A stretch of 64,000 bases of DNA, taken from contig JALJCQ010000006.1 in NCBI GenBank assembly GCA_023091665.1, positions 372,001 through 436,000 of the forward strand, written 5' to 3'. Of the stretch, positions 60,932-64,000 are shown one piece after another (position 1 is the stretch's first letter; each line of letters begins with the position of its first letter). Source of the stretch: Pythium myriotylum. Lineage: Eukaryota; Oomycota; Peronosporomycetes; Pythiales; Pythiaceae. The position numbers and the translations under genes were made by a program. The notes below the pieces were generated by a model, which had not been told where the DNA came from, searched no databases, and saw nothing but the letters and a program-made list of their open reading frames with translations.

Positions 60932-61714
60932 ATGTTCTCTCTTCGCAAACTCTGCATCCTCGCGGCCTGCGCTGTTGCGCTCTCAACCGAGCTCACGTTC
61001 CAAGCCGAAGCGTCCGCTCTGACGAAGCAGGAGGCCCCGCGTCATCTTCGTGCTGAAGCCGCGATGCAGGACTCGGCCCAGCAAAACGGCGGTGAGGGAG
61101 GCCAGGGCGGTGGTCAGGGCGGTAAGGGCGGTCAGGGTGGCCAAGGTGGCCAGGGCGGCCAGGGCGGCAAGGGTGGCCAGGGCGGTAAGGGCGGCAGCGG
61201 TTTCGGCGGCAAGGGCGACGGTCAGGGTGGCAAGCCGAGCGGAAGCGGTTTCGGTGGCAAGGGTGGCCAAGGAGGCCAGGGCGGCAAGGGTGGCCAGGGC
61301 GGTCAGGGTGGTCAGGGCGGCAAGGGTGGCCAGGGTGGCATGAGCAGCGGCCAGGGCGGTAAGGGTGGTCAGGGTGGCCAGGGCGGCAAGGGTGGCCAGG
61401 GTGGACAAGGCGGTAAGGGCGGCAGCGGTTTCGGCGGCAAGGGCGACGGTCAGGGTGGCAAGCCGAGCGGAAGCGGTTTCGGTGGCAAGGGTGGCCAAGG
61501 AGGCCAGGGCGGCAAGGGTGGCCAGGGCGGTCAGGGTGGTCAGGGCGGCCAGGCAAGCTTCAACTTTGGCGACATCAACAAGGGCGGCAACGGTGGCAAC
61601 GGTGGCAATGGCGGCAACGGTGGCGAGGGAGCCCCGACCGGCGACGCCACGCCGTCGGAGCCGGCCCCCGCGCCTGCCGAGGAGACGCCGTCGTCTCCTG
61701 TGGAGCAGAACTAG
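60932..61714 (+). CDS. secreted RxLR glycine-rich protein (GGQGGKGG type)
   Basis: 260 aa from MFSLRKLCILAACAVALSTE; an upstream in-frame Met at 60836 lies before the initiator. Signal peptide to about Ala25-27, RHLR at residues 37-40 followed by AEAAMQD. The body is GGQGGKGG repeats with a perfect internal 138-bp duplication (61184-61321 and 61412-61549). NGGNGG repeats follow, then an acidic Pro/Ala-rich end (EPAPAPAEETPSSPVEQN) without YPGTG. Lacks Trp and Tyr in the body, unlike the other copies, so a separate subfamily. Confidence 0.75.
   Translation: MFSLRKLCILAACAVALSTELTFQAEASALTKQEAPRHLRAEAAMQDSAQQNGGEGGQGGGQGGKGGQGGQGGQGGQGGKGGQGGKGGSGFGGKGDGQGGKPSGSGFGGKGGQGGQGGKGGQGGQGGQGGKGGQGGMSSGQGGKGGQGGQGGKGGQGGQGGKGGSGFGGKGDGQGGKPSGSGFGGKGGQGGQGGKGGQGGQGGQGGQASFNFGDINKGGNGGNGGNGGNGGEGAPTGDATPSEPAPAPAEETPSSPVEQN
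61184..61549 (+). repeat. perfect 138-bp internal duplication
   Basis: 61184-61321 recurs at 61412-61549, offset 228 bp (76 codons), in frame within the GGQGGKGG gene. Confidence 0.85.
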
Positions 61715-63487
61715 ATGTGCATGATCTCGAGTAGCGTGTGCGATAAAATCGTAAAATGTTTCTGTTTTTGGTTCTATCCATATCGAGTGCAGAGCGTATC
61801 GAATCGAGTATCGTCTAGTTCTAAACTTGCTTCTCGAACAGCATTTTTCCAGCCGGATCACGCCCAGGTGAGAGAAGACGCCCATGTCGTATCCGTGAAG
61901 ATGAAGTCGTTGAAGTGTCTGACCGAACGACAGTAAACACAAACACTGACTTAATCGAAAGTATCCAATATGACAAAAATAGCATACATAATCTGGTTTA
62001 CATTCATAAAACACCCGACTATTCTTGGAAACAATCAAACTAGGTGTTTGATCTTCGGATTATTTCATCCGAAGACATCGTTTCTGCTTTACTACTGATA
62101 TGTACACAAATGTTTCCTGTCCTAATTTAGTACTGACCACGCGCCCTAACCGCGTTCTTGCACCCAGCACACATGCGCATCCGCTCGTACACGACTGCAG
62201 AAGCATCGCTACGAATTGAATGGCGAAACGTATCAACGCCACACTACTGTCGTCTTGTCTTGTCTGTATAGTTGTAGTCGATTGATGATATTAATAGTGG
62301 AGTGTGGCTTGTGTAGAGGTACTTACTATCACCTACGGATGCATCGCGTGCTCCAGGTTCAGATACGCGAGTGCTCTGCAGCACTATGGGCATCACCCGT
62401 GAACCACTGCGTTTTTCGTCTACAGGGGCGACAAAGCAGAGAGGTAGAGAAGCGAAACCTGGGAGGGGAGAGCACCTATTGCACAATACTCGACTCGGTC
62501 ATAACGCAGTCTCACGTGCACGTGTCTTCGCGTTGAGGCATTGCCTGCGCGGGACACAAAAGCACACGTTGCCCGAATCTCATATCCCAGAACACTGGCT
62601 TAGAGATTCGATCGGAGAAGATGGAGCCAGCGGGTTTCTGAAACGGGCGACTCGCGGGAATGAGCATGTAGCGGGAGAGTTCTGGTCCGGGTCCCACAGT
62701 GTCCCGAGCCCCTTCCGACGAATCAAGCGAGGCTGCAACAGCAGAGGAAGGGCGATGGCAAGAGAGCAAGGCGTTCGAGTCTTGAATGCAGCCGACTAAA
62801 ATGACCGAGTCTCCACCGAATTGCCAGTGGTGAGAGCGTCCTCGTCCTTTTTCGTGGCCGCGCGTCTGAACTGCAAGCTCTGACAGCCGTTTACGGACCA
62901 GTCAGTCTCTTCCTTGCAGAGAACCACTCTGCTGACTCGCCGTAATCCACGCAGCTAGAGATTCGAAATCGCGCAAAAGAACACACTCGACCTTGATCCA
63001 TGACGAGCACCTCTGACCAATCCAAACGCCACCAAAGCCTCCCCACACACCCAAACCCACTCGATGGGATCGCTAATAACCGCATTCCCACCATTTTCTC
63101 GCTGTCGTTCTCGCGCATGTGGGTGTCCAATGCACTTCCAGTCGGGCTCGTCCCTCAATCTCCACAACGTCTTCTTCAAGATTCGTTCTGCATAGACCGC
63201 GAATCCATCGTTGCCCATCTCCTTCGCTTTCGTCGTGTTGGTTGACACGTCGAGATTCGACTGAAGCACGCAGAGTCTAGTTGAATCTCAGCGAATCTTG
63301 AAGCGGCGCCACGTGAGACCGAACTCCGGGCGACCGCGGCTGCCCTCACGCCCTGAGGCAGGACGCGGACCCCTTTCTCACCAGCAACGCGAACCCAGCA
63401 TTTCCCAGCCCAGCAACTTCTTCAGTTCGAGTTGGTCATTCTTCAATCTTCCTCGTCGCGACCAAGCCAAGCTTCGTTCGAGAGACC
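61715..63487. other. intergenic region, no supported gene
   Basis: About 1.8 kb. A small hairpin tcttcggat-tatttc-atccgaaga near 62052-62075. No convincing coding frame; the end carries the promoter of the phosphate transporter. Confidence 0.4.
63436..63452 (+). promoter_or_regulatory. oomycete Inr-FPR core promoter candidate
   Basis: TCATTCTTCAATCTTCC, 52 nt before the Met of the transporter: same TCATTC-TTCAATYT layout as upstream of the RxLR genes. Confidence 0.6.
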
Positions 63488-64000
63488 ATGGGAGAAGGCA
63501 AAGAAAGCAGACGCTTCGAGGCGCTGAATGCGCTGGACCAGGCCAAGTTCTCACGAGCCCACGTCAAGGCCATGCTCGTGGCCGGCTCGGGCTTCTTCGT
63601 CGACTCGTACGACAACTTCGTCATCGGTCTCATGGTGCCGATGATCGCGTACGAGTACTTTGGCAAGTCGAGTCTGTCGTCGCGGTCGGACGGCTGGGTC
63701 AAGGCGGCGTCGTCGTGGGGCAACGCCGTGGGCCAGCTCTCGTTCGCGGTGCTGGGCGACGTGCTGGGCCGCAAGAAAGTGTATGGCGTGGAGCTGATCA
63801 TCCTGATCGTCGGCGCGCTGCTGTGCGCCTTCGCGACGTGGCCCGTGAACGGCGACGGCAACAATTTGCTGATCATGCTGAGCCTGTTCCGCTTTGTGTT
63901 GGGCGTGGGCGTGGGCGGCGACTACCCAGTCTCGGCCGTGATCACGAGCGAGTTCGCGGGCTCGGCGCGCCGCGGCACGATGATCGCGACGGTGTTCGCG
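63488..64000 (+). CDS. phosphate transporter of the Pho84 (PHS, MFS) family, 5' part
   Basis: 171 codons, open to the window end. MGEGKESRRFEALNALDQAKFSRAH, then TM1 with VAGSGFFVDSYDNFVIGL, a loop, TM2-TM3 with GNAVGQLSFAVLGDVLGRKKVYG (the MFS loop motif G-D-x-x-G-R-K), TM4 LFRFVLGVGVGGDYPVSAVITSEF. G-x-G-x-G-G-D-Y-P-x-S is the PHS signature of proton-coupled phosphate symporters, and the Asp is the residue known to be important for phosphate binding in this family. Plasma membrane location expected. Unrelated to the RxLR cluster; single-copy-like codon use with high third-position GC. Confidence 0.92.
   Translation, partial: MGEGKESRRFEALNALDQAKFSRAHVKAMLVAGSGFFVDSYDNFVIGLMVPMIAYEYFGKSSLSSRSDGWVKAASSWGNAVGQLSFAVLGDVLGRKKVYGVELIILIVGALLCAFATWPVNGDGNNLLIMLSLFRFVLGVGVGGDYPVSAVITSEFAGSARRGTMIATVFA

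Overview
The window looks like an accessory region of an oomycete nuclear genome, of the Phytophthora/Pythium kind. The evidence is eukaryotic gene structure with short GTACGT...TAG introns, type II membrane glycosyltransferases, bZIP-like/START-like proteins of the M96 type, a DIRS-order tyrosine-recombinase retrotransposon, oomycete Inr-FPR core promoters (TCAYTC..CAATYTGCCAA) and many secreted proteins with an RxLR motif 35-50 residues from the start. I cannot name the species.

Region 1 (about 0.2-21.6 kb) interleaves two gene families. Six are GT71 (MNN1/MNN2-like) mannosyltransferase genes: 181-1842, 2083-3948, 8020-9732, 10473-12125 and 13137-15020 on minus, and 19840-21579 on plus. Four encode a basic coiled coil followed by a START-like domain: 4429-5778 and 5958-7382 on minus without introns, and 16194-17707 and 17963-19379 on plus with one intron each. 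A divergent ARF-like GTPase lacking the catalytic Gln lies at 12477-13033.

Region 2 (about 22.4-47.1 kb) is a cluster of small secreted glycine-rich proteins. Each has a signal peptide, RxLR (mostly RRLR), a low-complexity Gly/Trp/Tyr/Lys body, and often a YPGTG-containing tail. Six of these genes lie in a left arm (25160-33237) and again, in reverse order and orientation, in a right arm (39229-47105). The two arms form a roughly 8-kb inverted repeat around a 6-kb spacer that holds a decayed DIRS-like retrotransposon. A further pair, one of them a pseudogene, lies just outside the left arm at 22.4-24.8 kb. Small differences between arms (twin hairpins, a 122-bp insertion between 17-bp direct repeats, substitutions that increase away from the axis) record how the palindrome has changed.

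Region 3 (about 49.2-59.7 kb) is a tandem array of about 3.1-kb units, each with one longer RxLR-Gly-rich gene (282, 306 and 282 aa on minus), plus an inverted fourth copy (261 aa, plus). Copies 1 and 2 look identical except for one 72-bp coding repeat. A 5'-truncated LINE with poly(A) tail and a 16-bp target-site duplication interrupts the start of the array, and the other two units preserve the empty site.

Region 4 (about 60-64 kb) holds one more RxLR-Gly-rich gene with Gly-Gln-Lys repeats (60932-61714) and the 5' end of a Pho84-type phosphate transporter running off the window (63488-64000).

The repeated gene set in regions 2-4 is best read as a rapidly duplicating family of secreted proteins. 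Whether they act as host-directed effectors or as structural wall/adhesion proteins cleaved at RxLR cannot be decided from sequence. No rRNA, tRNA, CRISPR or prokaryotic signals were recognised.
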